The notes: generated by a model not told the origin, from the sequence alone. A stretch of DNA of 64,000 bases from Caldichromatium japonicum (GCF_011290485.1 NZ_CP048029.1:310001-374000); one strand, 5' to 3'. Shown: positions 28,379 to 40,202, counted from the first letter of the stretch. Numbers and translations: made by a program.

Positions 28379-29966
28379 GAGGCACTATCGCTGCGGGATT
28401 GGGCTAGACTCAGCGCCCCATCCAGGCGCGGCGACAGCTCGCCTGAGCTCGGCGTAGCATCGAGCAGAAGCCCCCAGGTCAGCTGATCCTCGAGGCTCAG
28501 GTTCAGGCTCGGGCGCAGGCCGTCGTCTAGGCGTGTGGTCGGTGCAAAGCGGTAGGTGGTGTTCGGATCGCTCGCTGCCGAGCCGATGGGTCGTCCTATC
28601 TCGAGGTCCCCGGCGTCGAGCGCGATGCGCTCGGCGCGCAGCTCAAGGCGTAAGGGGCCGAAGCTGTGTTCGTAGCCGAGGAGGGGCAGGCTCGATTCGC
28701 GCAAGCGGCTGGTGCCCGAGTCGCCCGAGCGCCAGCGCATCCCGGCGCCGCCGAGCAGACTGGGGCTTGTGAATCCAGCAAGCTCAGGGACGGCCTCTGG
28801 ATCGATCTGCCAGGCCTGTCTCAGGTGTCCGGACGAATAGGCGGCGCGTGCCTGTTCCTTACGCCACAGTCGCCCTAGAGGTCCCTGACCGTCTGCGCTT
28901 GTGCGGCAATCTCTGGCGCGGCGTTCAATGCGCGCAGACTCAGGATCAGGCCCTGCGCACTGTCCTCGTCCTTGGTCGCGCGATACAAGGTCTGAAACCG
29001 ATCGGCGGCCAGGCGGAATTGCCCCAGATTATAAAGATTCCAGGCAGCAAGCCTGTGGGTGTCGAGGTCATCTGCGCCAAGCTGGACGGCGGTCGCCAGC
29101 AGGCGCTGGGCGGTCTCATAGTCGCCTGATTCATGGCGTTTGGCGGCAAGGCCGCGCAGGGCATCGAGTGCCGTTTGTTTGAGATTTGGCCAGCGTTTGA
29201 TCCGCTCGGGGGCGAGGACCAAGAGCTCTGCATCCCGCCCCAGGCTCTGCAAAGCCAACAGCTCACCGCGCACCGCCTCGATCCCTGGTCTCCAGGCCAA
29301 GGCCTGGCGAAAGTCGGCCAGCGCCTGTTCGCTCTGGCCAAGCGCAAGGCGAATCCAGGCCAGGAGTTCAAGGCGCTCGGCATCGCGCGTTTGATAGATG
29401 CGTTCGACCCAGGGCGCAAGACGCCTTAAGGCTGCCTCGCTCTGTCCCCGACGATGCAGGCGATCGGCATCGGTTGCAGCCTGTTCATAGGCCAGGCGCT
29501 GGCGCTCGGCGGGGCTGGGGGCGCGCTTGACCGGAGGTGACGCGGCTTGAGGGGTCTGTTGAGGCTGGGCGAACAGCCCGAGGTGATGGTTGAGCCAATG
29601 GATCAGCTCATCCGGAGGCGTCCAGTTGGGGTCCTCCACCCGCAGGCGTTTGATCTCGGCATCAAGGGCCTGATACTGCCCCTGATTGAGCATCTCCCAA
29701 AGCCTGGGCTCGGCGCGCCGGCCAGGTGAATAGATCCGCTCGGGCGGGATGGTCTCGGGGGTAGCAGGCGGCGCAGTGAGCAGCTCCCCTGGGGTCTCCG
29801 TCTGCGGGGGGCTGGGTTCGGGGAGCACAGGGGAGGGCAGTTGCTCATGCTCGATCAGTCCAGGATGCGATTGGCGCTGCTCCTCGACCAGTGTCCCCTG
29901 CTCGGCCTGCGCCCAGACGGGGCCCACCCCCAGTCTGCAGCACAGCAGCCAGCAGAGGATGGATGC

Positions 29967-29998
29967 GTTGAACGATCGACGGGTTGAACGATCGACGG
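29967..29998. repeat. bcsC: Perfect 16-bp tandem duplication in bcsC signal-peptide region
   Basis: GTTGAACGATCGACGG occurs twice without spacer (29967-29982 and 29983-29998). Removing one copy restores an open frame from ATG 30006 that reads MSNRRSFNASILCWLLCC and then RLGVGPVWAQAEQ, a good signal peptide joined to the TPR frame. The duplication is therefore the frameshifting lesion. Confidence 0.9.
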
Positions 29999-30138
29999 TT
30001 CGACATGGATCTCAACCTCTTGGCGTAGAGTGCGCATCCCGCACCCTTGCTGCTCCGTTAGTGGTCTGTAAATGCTGTATCGCCTACCTCCGCCGTCTCT
30101 TCATGCGGTATCCCCCGTGAGGGCGCGCATTGTGCACC

Positions 30139-31192
30139 CTACTGCGCCTGGCACCACTTCTTCAGCGCCACCTCCATCAGCAAGCTCAGCGCGGCGGTGT
30201 AATAGCCGTCCTCTGACGCAAGATCGGGCAGACGCAAGGCGCGGGTGCTGGACTGCGGGGATACAAAGGCGCCGAGCGCCAGGACCGAGCGGGTGCCGGC
30301 CTTTGCGGGATAAGGGGCAGGGGTGTCGGCGATCAAATCAACCCAGGCGGGATGCAGGGGTCCCGTCTGTTCCCAATAGTCCAGGAAGGGTTTGAGGGTC
30401 TTGTCATCGCCTAATCCCGCCCAGATCAGATACAGCGGTACCCGGATCGCCTCATAGCCGAAACGCGGGGCAAAATCAGGCGGGAAGCTGAGCGCATCGT
30501 CCTTGAGGGCGATCCAGTCGGGTGGGAGTGCCCAGCGCCCGAAACGCGCCTGTTCCAAGAGCCTAAGACCGCTTTGGATCAACTCGCCCCATACCGGCTG
30601 ATCCGGTTCAAGTCGAGCCAGGTCTTGTAATGCCGGAAGGACCCAATAGGAGGGATTGAGGATCAGGCCGTCCTCGCGCTCAAAACCGACGGCGCCGGGC
30701 AAAAGCACAGGCCCTAGGCTGGTCTGGCGGATCAGGTTATTGCGGATCGCCTGCGCGATCGCCTGGGCGCGCGCGAAGCCTCGGCTCTTGCCAGCGCTCG
30801 GCGGCCAAGAACAGCGGCCAGGCGATGAAAAGATTCCCATCGGTCGCGTTGTTCGGGTCATCGACGGACGGGTTGCCCCCTTGACGCCAACGCCAGGCCG
30901 CAAGCGCATCCCCGCGCACATACAGATTAGCCTGGGTCCAGTCCCACACCTGCTCAAAGGTCGCCCGATCGTCATAGGCGAGGCTGAGGCGCAGGGCGAA
31001 CCCTTGGCCCTCGGAATGGGCCACCCCCTGGTTGCCGGTGTCGATCACACGACCCTCGGGGGCGATGAAACGGTCCTTAAACAGGGCCCAGTTATCCTGC
31101 GGGCCTGGCTGCCACATGCAGGTGGAGGCAAAGGGCGCGCTCAGGGTCGCAAGTAACAGTGACAATAGGCCAAGGGACAGCTTAGTCTTCAT
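30139..31192 (-). pseudogene. bcsZ: bcsZ, periplasmic endo-1,4-beta-glucanase (GH8), frameshifted
   Basis: N-terminal part from ATG 31192: signal peptide MKTKLSLGLLSLLLATLSAP, then GRVID, HSEGQGFALRL (catalytic Glu) and NNATDGNLFIAWPL (catalytic Asp), all GH8/BcsZ hallmarks. Near 30780 the frame changes: after AAERWQEPR the protein continues in another frame as FARAQAIAQAIRNN and runs to a stop at 30139. A single extra base would explain it. Without the shift the protein would be ~350 residues, normal for BcsZ. BcsZ trims cellulose in the periplasm. Its start overlaps the end of bcsB by 11 bp. Confidence 0.88.
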
Positions 31193-33623
31193 CTGGGACC
31201 AGTGGATGATGGCGGCGTTTGAAACGGCGGATCAGGATGGCCAGCAGCAGGGCCAGGATGACCGCGAGTACGACGAGGATGGCGAGCAGGGCTTGAGGAT
31301 ACTGGCTGAACAAAAAGGAGAGCCGAGCGCCCATAGGACCGTTGCCGACCAGATAGACCTCTTGCGCCGGCTGCCAGCGCAGGCCCCTTGGCCGGTCGCC
31401 CCACAGGACTAGGGCGCCGCGCACATTGAACCAATAATCGGGCTGGACGAGTTGGGCCGCGCGTTCGACGAGTAGATCGGGACGATTTGTGGTCATCAGG
31501 ACCAGGGTCCGGCCCTTATGGAATGGCGACTCGAAAGCGGTCAGTACCGCCGCCGTGCGCAGGATCTGAGGATCTGATCGGCATACAGGACGCGCACCCG
31601 ATGATCCCTAGGGCTGGCGATCTGGGTCTCGAACCAGTCCTGGATGCGGGCGAGCGAGTGCTGCCACCAGGCGCCGCCTATTTCGGCCTCGGCGATGGTG
31701 CGCAGGGATCCATAATCGGCAAAGGACTGGGCATCGCTCAGACGCCAGGGGGCGGCGGCCTTGGGCTCGGGGTCGAGGTCCTGAAATGCCCGGATCACCA
31801 CCACCTTGCGGTCCTTGAGGTCTGGGTCCGCTCCGATCTCGGCGCGATACAGGGGCAGGCCGCTGATCTGGGCGAGGCGTGCCAAAAGCGTCCAGGCGGC
31901 GCCTGCGGCATCTGGGCTGGCGTCTACGACCTGGGCCGCAAGGCCGCTGCCCTCTGGGTCGCGCAAAGAGAGGAAGCCGGTGCGCGCCCAGAGCTCGAGG
32001 TCCGGCAGGCGCGCAAACTGGGTCATCGGCGGAAGCTCTAGGGTCGAATCGCCATAGACCGTCAAGAGCAGATTCTCGGCCTGACACAGCTGACACCAGC
32101 CGGTCTCGGCAGGCACCAGCATCGGCAGGATCTCGAGCTGATTGGGGCCCGAGCGCAGCATGCCGGCGGGGATGCGCAGCTTGTAATCGAGCAAGGTGGC
32201 GCCCGATGGCTCATTCAGGGGGATGGCGCGCACGAACAGGCCATTGATCAGGACATTGAGCAGCGAATCGCGACGAAAACCCGCCCCATAGCTGAAATTG
32301 AGCCTGAGGATCGCATCCTGGAGACCCTCGACATAGAGCCCGGGTTGGACCCAAAACCTGAGTCGCAGGCTGCGCTGGGCGTCGCTAACCTCGTCGCCGG
32401 GTCCAGCGAAGCCGGGCTCGGTGAACCAGCGGGCAGGGGCGATCGGGCTAAACAGGGTGGTTGTGCCCGCACCGAGATCGGCAAAGCGCGTCCCCCCGGG
32501 ATGAAATCAGGCCCAGCGCCTGGAGGGAGGTCTGGCAGTTCTAGATCCCGCACCAAGACCTTCTGGTCCTCGGGGAAGGGCTGGGACATGAAGGCGAGTG
32601 CGGTTGCCGCGCGTCTGACCTCCTGGGCATCCCGCCCCGAGACCACCAAGATGACGCGCGTCGCATCCTGTGGATGGGGCAGGATGGCAAGATAGGCATC
32701 GCCGACCCCTTGGCCCCACGCATTGCCCAGGATGGGCTCGAGCTGAGCGCGTGTGCCACCAGGATGGCATCGCTGGTCAGGGACTCGGTCAGCTTGGACA
32801 GGTCGCGCAGCGCCTGATTCTGGTTATCCAGAACGATGGATTCGATCCGCGGTGGCTTGAACTCGAGGCGTTTGCCGATCGCCTGAGCCACCAAGGCGCC
32901 CCATGCGAGCTGATCGTCATCAAGCTGGGCTGCCGAACTGGGCATCAGGATGGGCCAGGTCTCTTGGGTCCAGAGACGCGGGTCAAAGAGTGCCTCCAGG
33001 CTGGTGAGGCGCGGCTCCAGGGGGATACGCTCATAATCCAGGATCAGGCGCGATGCCTGGGTATCGATCTGGGTCCAGAGCTCAGGGGCGCCTAAGTCTT
33101 CACATTCGCCAACCAGGGTGTGCTGGGCGACACTGAAGGCAAGGCGGTTATAGCCGGACTGGAGCAGATCCAAGGGCAGGCAGATCTGGGCGCGGCCTTC
33201 GGGTCGGGCGGGATCGAGTTTGAGTTGGGCGATGATCAGGCCGTTGAGCTCGACCTGCAGTTGCGAATGGGCGGCCAGGAGACTGATCGAGTTGCGATAG
33301 ACCAGATCCAGCCGCAGATCGAGCGGGCGTCAGCGCGCCGGCACGGGGATGTCAAAATAGACAGCTGCCTTGGTGCCGAGCAGACGCGCCTCTTTGAAGG
33401 CATCGGTGAAGCTGGCCAAGGGGCGTTCGGCACGCCCCTGCCGAGCGGCAGGGGCGTCCAAGGACCCGGCGTCGCGCGCTGGCTGCTGAGCCTCGACGGC
33501 CAATTCCGCTTGGCCAACTCCCAGACCAGGGGGCAACAATACCAGCTATAGCATGGCGGCTACCCAGTGCCGGCGGCTCACGCGCCTGCCCGCCTGATCT
33601 AAGCCAAAGAGTAATGCGCTCAT
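31182..33623 (-). pseudogene. bcsB: bcsB, cellulose synthase regulatory/periplasmic subunit, multiply broken
   Basis: From ATG 33623 the protein reads MSALLFGLDQAGRR, then meets an in-frame TAG at 33546-33548 in the signal peptide and a TGA at 33330-33332 (VPAR, stop, RPLDLRLDLVYRNS). It then continues in frame through LLQSGYNRLAFSVAQHTL. Frameshifts follow near 32740, near 32500 (in a G run), and near 31560. The C-terminal part 31182-31496 ends with the membrane anchor LLAILVVLAVILALLLAIL and a basic tail, as in BcsB. BcsB guides the nascent glucan through the periplasm and completes the BcsA synthase. Five lesions; surely inactive. Confidence 0.9.
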
Positions 33624-33652
33624 GGGTGATCCTTGAAAGGAAAAGAAAAATA

Positions 33653-35948
33653 TCATGCGGTTGCCTTGGGGGAGGAACGCCTTGACCATGCTGTGCAGAG
33701 CGGCAGACGCAGGTGCTCGCCGACATGACGGAAGGCGAGTTTGAATAGGGAAACAATGGCGCGACGCACCCCGACGCTCTGATCGCGCTGGCGCAACATC
33801 ATGCGCCAGCGCTTGCTGCCCGAATAGGCCAGGGCGAAGATGGCACGCCGGTCGTCTGGCTGGGTGGGATAGATCCTAAGCCCTACCCGTCTCACCCTAT
33901 TGTGTTTGTGATGATGCCCTGGATCTGGGCAGGGATGCGCCCGGTGGTGATGCGCCTAAATTTGGTGCGCGGGCTATAGATCCGGACACAGGCAGGTGGA
34001 CGTTCCTTCAGCCAGGCCGCTGATGCCGGACTTAGACGCAGCCATACACCTTCCAGCGAGAGATCATAGGTCTCGGCGATGAGATGTCTGCCGCCGGCAT
34101 GGATCTCGGCGGTATATCGACAGGGGATGCGAACGCTACTGCGCCGCTGCCGGTGTTCAAGCAAGGCACCCGGGGCCCCAAAGAGCAACACCAGGTTCAC
34201 AAACTCCCAGCTCATGATCAGGATCACGGTATCCCGCTCATCGGGAAAGGCGAAATAGCGCCACACCCCCATCGCCAATCCCAGCAGGGCCAGGGCAAAT
34301 ATGATTAGACTGGTCGGGCGAGCGGTGAGATCGCATCCTGATCGAGCGTCTCACCCTTAGGTGTAACCAGAAACTGCGGTGAATGCGGACGGCGGAAGAC
34401 CTCGACGATCGGCTTGAGCAAAAATAGGGGCAATAACTGCTCATAGAACTCGGAGACAAAGACCCAGCGGGCATTGCCATAGAGATAATCATTGAGGATC
34501 GGAAGTGACACAAAATGAGGAACGGCCAGGGTCAGGATTTCGGGGACTGAGGCATTAAAGATACCCAGCCCGAACAAGAGATAAAACAAGGGCGAGATCA
34601 AAAAGACCAAGCGCGCAAATGTAAATAGCCAAAATAGCATGCTGTTGAGATAGGATAAACGCTGCCACCATTTGAGCCATTTGATCCGTAATGGATTGCT
34701 CAGGATCAGGATCTGGGTCATCCCCTGGGCCCAGTGTGAGCGTTGTTTGACGAAGCTGATAAAGCTCTCAGGCTGCAGGCCGGCAATCATCGGCTGTCAG
34801 ATATAGGCGCTGCGATACCCTTGCGCATGGAGCGCCAATGCGGTCTCGGCATCCTCAGTGATGGTTTTACCTTGGAAGCCGCCGATCTTGTCCAAATGAC
34901 ACCGTCTCAGCACCGCAGCAGCGCCGCAAAAGAATGACGCGTTCCAGAAGTCCAGGCCTCGCTGGATGTTGGTATAGAGCATCTCCTGTTCGCTCGGCAT
35001 CTGCTGGAAGATATTGAGGTTCTTTTCGATGGGGTCCGGTGTGACAAAGAAATGCGGCGATTGGACGAGAAAGAGCTTGGGATCTTTCATCATCCAGCCG
35101 AGCATATTTATCAGGATATCTCGGGTAGGCACATGATCGGCATCCAGGACCAGGACAAATTCGCCTTAGAGATATTGGAGTGCATGATTGATATTGCCCG
35201 CTTTGGCGGACTCATTGCGCTCGCGGGTGAGATAATTGACCCCCAGCTGTGCGCAGAGCTTTCTTAGACATCTCCCGCGCTCGCACGCCGCGCGCGCCTT
35301 TTCCGGATCCGGCTGGGTGCGCTTGGCGCGCGTCGCCCCGTCATCGAGCAGCCAGATCTTGATCCTGTCCGCCGGATAATCGATCGCAAGCGCTCCAAGC
35401 AGGGTGAGCTCGATGACCGAGTCCGGCTCGTCATAGGTCTGGACCAGGACATCAACCGTAGGCCAACGCGAGCGATCCTTGGGCATCGGGAGCACAGGGC
35501 GATTGAGCGGCTGGATATAGACGAAGGCCCCGATCAATAGGACGGTGAATGCAAAGAGCTCGGCGCCATAGAGGATCAGCCCAGGCACCAGGCTCAAAGG
35601 GTTTGCGAACAGTAGGGTTTCGAAGGTCCGCCAACAGAAATAGCGGATGCTGAGCAACAGGGCTAGCAAGACGAAAAGGATACGCAAGAAACGCTGGCGG
35701 TTATCAAAGGGCAGGCGTCCATAAATCAAGGGGCGCAACAACACCAGGAAGGCGAGGAGGGCGACGGAGAATTGGATCTGGGCGCCTTGATCGAGCGGCA
35801 GGGCCGCGAGGGCAATGAGCAGGCCAGCGATAAAGAGGCTAACGAGATACAACATGACGCTATTGGAACCGCTGAGAATCGCTAATCCGGCAATAGTCGG
35901 ACAGCTTCTCGGAAGCCACCTGCCCGATTGGGGAACTTTGGTTCTCAT
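33653..35948 (-). pseudogene. bcsA: bcsA, cellulose synthase catalytic subunit, multiply broken
   Basis: Recognisable in order from ATG 35948: membrane helices; GT2 start PTVDVLVQTYDEP; LLDDGA; in-frame TAA at 35166-35168 (HALQYL, stop, GEFVLVLDADHVPT, which holds the DxD); TITEDAE; in-frame TGA at 34797-34799 (SAYI, stop, QPMIAG); a QRSHW segment where QxxRW is expected; a frameshift near 34310; PilZ motif EHRQRRSSVRIPC; another frameshift near 33895; and the tail VGLRIYPTQPDDRRAI to a stop at 33653. BcsA polymerises UDP-glucose under c-di-GMP control. Two stops, two frameshifts and a changed QxxRW Arg mark long-standing loss. Confidence 0.92.
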
Positions 35949-35983
35949 GATAAACCTTATAGTGGCATGACTGAAAGAGCGGA

Positions 35984-37363
35984 GTGCTTAATTTGCAACA
36001 TCTCGTCGCTTTTATACTACTTGGGTTTGGCTTCGCGGCCTTAGTGGATGCTGAGGTCAGTGCATATCGCCTCGACAATGGGCTTAAGATCTTGGTCAAG
36101 CCCGATCATCGTGCCCCCATCCTGACCTCGCAGTTGTGGTATCGGATCGGTTCAAGCTATGAACCAGCGGGTTTGACAGGGATCTCGCATCTCTTGGAGC
36201 ACATGATGTTTCAGGGCACTGAGAACCTGGCGCCGGGTGAGTTTTCGCGGATCATTGCCGAGAATGGCGGTGAGGAGAACGCCTTCACCGGCCGCGACTA
36301 CACGGCCTATTATCAAAACCTGGCGAGCGATCGTTTGGAGGTGGCTCTGAGACTGGAGGCCGAGCGGATGCGCCATCTCAAACTGAGCGAGCCCGAGTTC
36401 CTCAAGGAGCTCAAGGTCGTCAAGGAGGAGCGGCGCATGCGTACCGAGGATGACCCCCAGGACCTGACCTATGAGCGCCTGATGGCCGTTGCCTTCGACG
36501 CCTCGCCCTATCGCAACCCGATCATCGGTTGGCCGGGCGATCTGGATCAGCTCAGCCTTAAAGATCTACGCGACTGGTATCGACTGTGGTATGCGCCCAA
36601 TAACGCGATCCTGGTGGTTGCGGGCGATGTCGATCCTGAACAGGTGCTGACCCTGGCCAAGAAACATTTTGGGTCCTTGCCGGCTGAGACCATCCATCCG
36701 CCGCGCGTCAGCCCCGAACCGGAGCAGCTAGGTGAAAAGCGCCTGCAGGTCAAGGCGCCGGCAAAGGAACCTTATCTCCTGATGGGTTATAAGGTGCCGA
36801 CCCTCAGCAACGCCGCTGAGCCATGGGAGCCCTATGCCCTTGAGGTCGCCGCGCATCTCCTGGCGGGCGGTGAGAGCGCGCGCTTTGCCCGTGACTTGAT
36901 CCGTGGGCGCCAGATCGCCGCCTCGGCCGATGCCAGCTATCGTGCCTTTGAGCGTCTGCCTGGATTGTTCATGCTCGATGGCGTGCCGGCCAAGGGCCAG
37001 ACTATAGAGGCGTTAGAGTCTGCCCTGCGCGATCAGATCACCCGTCTGCAAACCGAGCCCATAGCTCCTGCTGAGATTGAGCGGGTGCGCAATCAGCTTA
37101 CTGCAGCTAAGGTCTATGAGCGCGATGCGCTGTTCTATCAGGCGATGCAGCTCGGCTTACTGGAGACGATTGGCCTCGACTGGCGACTGGCCGACAGCTA
37201 TGTCGAACACCTGGCCCAGGTGACGGCCGAGCAGGTGCAAGCCGTGGCGCGTCGCTACTTCATCACTGAACGGTTGACCGTTGCCGTGCTTGCTCCCCAG
37301 CCCATTGCAGGCGATAAGGGGTCGGCAACGACCCGCGCTGGAGGACAGACCCATGTGTACTGA
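35984..37363 (+). CDS. M16 family zinc metallopeptidase, active-type subunit
   Basis: 459 residues. Signal-like N-terminus (LVAFILLGFGFAALVDAEV), then the inverted zinc motif HLLEH (H69-H73) and the downstream VVKEERRMRTEDDP that supplies the third ligand Glu. Periplasmic or membrane-linked M16B peptidases of this kind usually act as a pair with a second subunit lacking zinc ligands, here the next gene (11-bp overlap). Start is GTG 35984; a TTG three codons later is possible. The 35-bp gap to the divergent bcsA start leaves little promoter room. Confidence 0.92.
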   Translation: MLNLQHLVAFILLGFGFAALVDAEVSAYRLDNGLKILVKPDHRAPILTSQLWYRIGSSYEPAGLTGISHLLEHMMFQGTENLAPGEFSRIIAENGGEENAFTGRDYTAYYQNLASDRLEVALRLEAERMRHLKLSEPEFLKELKVVKEERRMRTEDDPQDLTYERLMAVAFDASPYRNPIIGWPGDLDQLSLKDLRDWYRLWYAPNNAILVVAGDVDPEQVLTLAKKHFGSLPAETIHPPRVSPEPEQLGEKRLQVKAPAKEPYLLMGYKVPTLSNAAEPWEPYALEVAAHLLAGGESARFARDLIRGRQIAASADASYRAFERLPGLFMLDGVPAKGQTIEALESALRDQITRLQTEPIAPAEIERVRNQLTAAKVYERDALFYQAMQLGLLETIGLDWRLADSYVEHLAQVTAEQVQAVARRYFITERLTVAVLAPQPIAGDKGSATTRAGGQTHVY

Positions 37364-38723
37364 ACGACATCCCGATCGCATCGAACGCGCCGTCCGCACC
37401 CTGAGCGCCTGGCTGGCCAGTACCCTCTTATTGGCCAGCCCGCTTGCCCCGGCTACACCTCAGATCCAGACCTGGCAGACCCAAAACGGCGCGCGCGTAC
37501 TCTTTGTCTCCGCCCCCGAGATCCCGATGGTCGATGCGCGCCTGGTCCTTGCCGCCGGCAGTGCCCGCGACGGTCAGCAATCGGGCCTGGCTTCGCTGAC
37601 TGCGGCCATGTTGACCGAGGGCGCAGGCGACTGGGATGCCGATGCCATCGCCGAGCGGCTGGATGGCGTCGGCGCGGTCTTGAACACGGCGGTCGATCGC
37701 GACATGACCGCGATCGCCTTGCGTACCCTGACCCGCCAGCCGGCGTTCGATACTGCGACTGAGACCTTCGCCGCCCTGGTCGCCCGTCCGCGTTTTGCTC
37801 CCGAGGCGTTCGAACGGGTACGGCGCAATCGTCTGACCGAACTGCGCCAACAAGACGAATCGCCGCGCTTGGTCGCGCAAAAGGCGCTCTATCGGGCGAT
37901 CTTTGGTCAGCACCCCTATGCTAGCGATCCCGCTGGGACCCCCCAGGGGGTGCACTCCATCCGGCAGGAGGATCTTGCCGCCTTCCACCGCCGTTACTAT
38001 GTGGCGGCCAATGCCGTCTTGGCCTTGGTCGGTGACTTAGATCGCCCAGGGGCCGAGTGGCTCGCCGAGCGTCTGGTTGGGGGCTTGCCGCGCGGCGAGC
38101 GTGCCGCACCCGTGCCCGAGGTCCAGGCGCTCAACCAGGCGTGGTTTGAGCGCATCGCCTTTCCCTCCGCCCAGACCACGGTCCTGGCTGGTCAGCCGGG
38201 GATGCGGCGCGGCGATCCGGACTATTTCCCCCTCTATGTCGGCAACCATATCCTGGGCGGCAGCAGTCTGGTCTCGATCCTGATGGATGAGATCCGCGAA
38301 AAGCGCGGTCTGTCTTATAGCACCTACAGCCGGTTCGTCCCCTTGGCCCAGCCGGGGCCCTTCCTGCTGAGTCTGCAAACCCGCAATGACCAGGCCGAAC
38401 AGGCGCGCGATCTGCTGCTTGCGACCCTAAGGCGCTTCATCGAACGCGGCCCAACCGAGGAAGAACTCATTGCCGCCAAAAAGAACATCACCGGCGGCTT
38501 TCCGCTCAAGATCGCCAGCAACGCCGATCGGGTCCAATATCTTGCGATGATCGGGTTTTATGACCTGCCGCTCGATTATCTCGCGCGTTTTTGCGAGCGG
38601 ATCGAGGCGGTGACTGCGGATCAGATCCGTGATGCCTTCAGGCGGCGCATCCATCCCGACCGACTCGCCGTGGTCATGGTGGGGCAGTCGGGACAGCAGG
38701 TATCGATGGCCAGTGACCAGTGA
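37353..38723 (+). CDS. M16 family peptidase-like protein, non-catalytic subunit
   Basis: 456 residues from ATG 37353. Signal peptide TLSAWLASTLLLASPLAPATP. The M16 fold is clear (GLASLTAAMLTEGAG in place of the HxxEH segment; later EIREKRGLSYSTYSRF, the R/Y pair of the second M16 half). Zinc ligands are absent, as expected of the partner subunit. It overlaps both the preceding M16 gene and rsmD, so the three are probably co-transcribed. Confidence 0.9.
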   Translation: MCTERHPDRIERAVRTLSAWLASTLLLASPLAPATPQIQTWQTQNGARVLFVSAPEIPMVDARLVLAAGSARDGQQSGLASLTAAMLTEGAGDWDADAIAERLDGVGAVLNTAVDRDMTAIALRTLTRQPAFDTATETFAALVARPRFAPEAFERVRRNRLTELRQQDESPRLVAQKALYRAIFGQHPYASDPAGTPQGVHSIRQEDLAAFHRRYYVAANAVLALVGDLDRPGAEWLAERLVGGLPRGERAAPVPEVQALNQAWFERIAFPSAQTTVLAGQPGMRRGDPDYFPLYVGNHILGGSSLVSILMDEIREKRGLSYSTYSRFVPLAQPGPFLLSLQTRNDQAEQARDLLLATLRRFIERGPTEEELIAAKKNITGGFPLKIASNADRVQYLAMIGFYDLPLDYLARFCERIEAVTADQIRDAFRRRIHPDRLAVVMVGQSGQQVSMASDQ

Positions 38724-39289
38724 CCCGCCCAGCCAATGAGCTGCGTCTGATCGGTGGGCGGCACCGCGGGCGCCGCCTACCTTTTCCCAATCATCCTGGT
38801 CTGCGCCCAACCCCTGACCGGGTGCGCGAGACCCTGTTCAACTGGCTTGCCCCAGTGATTCAGGGTGCGCGTTGTCTGGACCTGTTCGCCGGCAGCGGTG
38901 CGCTGGGTTTCGAGGCGCTGTCGCGCGGGGCGGCCCAGGTGATCATGGTCGAGAATGCCCCGTTGGTTGTTTGCCAACTGCGCGCCAATGCCGCCCGTCT
39001 TGGCGAATCCAATCTTCAGATCGATCAGGCCGATGCCCTGCGCTGGCTCGAGCGCGAGGCACAGGTCTTTGACCTGGTCTTTCTCGATCCGCCCTATACA
39101 TCCGGTCTGCTTGTCCCGGCGATCGATTGGCTGGTCCATCGCGGCTGGCTGGCGGTTGGCGCCTATCTCTATCTAGAGGCCGGAGCGCGTGATGGCCTGC
39201 CGCCGCTGCCCGACTGCCTCGAACTGATCCGCGACCAGCGCGCTGGGCAGGTGCGCTATGGTCTTGCCAGGGTGCGCGACGAGGTGTGA
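38720..39289 (+). CDS. rsmD: 16S rRNA (guanine(966)-N(2))-methyltransferase RsmD
   Basis: 189 residues, GTG start overlapping the M16 stop. LRLIGGRHRGRRL and RPTPDRVRETLFNWL are typical; the SAM loop is DLFAGSGALGFEAL and the catalytic motif DPPY (FLDPPYTSG). It methylates G966 in helix 31 of 16S rRNA. Followed by coaD as in many gammaproteobacteria. Confidence 0.96.
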   Translation: MTRPANELRLIGGRHRGRRLPFPNHPGLRPTPDRVRETLFNWLAPVIQGARCLDLFAGSGALGFEALSRGAAQVIMVENAPLVVCQLRANAARLGESNLQIDQADALRWLEREAQVFDLVFLDPPYTSGLLVPAIDWLVHRGWLAVGAYLYLEAGARDGLPPLPDCLELIRDQRAGQVRYGLARVRDEV

Positions 39290-39353
39290 TTTGAAGCAAT
39301 GGAGTCGGGCGATTCGATCCTGCGCCCCAGGCTGTGCTAAGGTGGATGGGTAA

Positions 39354-39875
<522 letters not shown>

Positions 39876-39917
39876 TATCGCCAAACTCCTCACCTCCCTG
39901 TTTGCAAGCCACTGTAA

Positions 39918-40202
<285 letters not shown>

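Larger units (their letters stand above)
26399..30006 (-). pseudogene. bcsC: bcsC, cellulose secretion TPR/outer-membrane protein, broken by an IS and several mutations
   Basis: The parts are recognisable. A TPR-rich periplasmic portion occupies 28875-29927. An outer-membrane barrel portion is split into 28379-28875 and 26399-27121; the latter ends with LKLGAMTVD at a TGA. BcsC forms the cellulose exit channel. Lesions read directly: a 16-bp tandem duplication at 29967-29998 that shifts the signal-peptide frame; a frameshift near 28875 (RDL then stop, resuming as LGRLWRKEQ in another frame); an IS200/IS605-type insertion at ~27122-28378; a frameshift near 27000-27030; and an in-frame TAG at 26618-26620 (LADDG, stop, RYAGDEQ). 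At least five independent lesions make this non-functional. Confidence 0.92.

Noticed and set aside
29967..29998. CRISPR array or direct-repeat regulatory site
   Set aside because: Only two adjacent copies without spacers; it lies in the bcsC signal-peptide codons and is explained as a slippage duplication.
33330..35168. In-frame stop codons in bcsA and bcsB as programmed readthrough or selenocysteine sites
   Set aside because: TAA, TAG and TGA all occur, at positions with no cysteine or recoding context, and they are accompanied by frameshifts and an IS. Decay is simpler.
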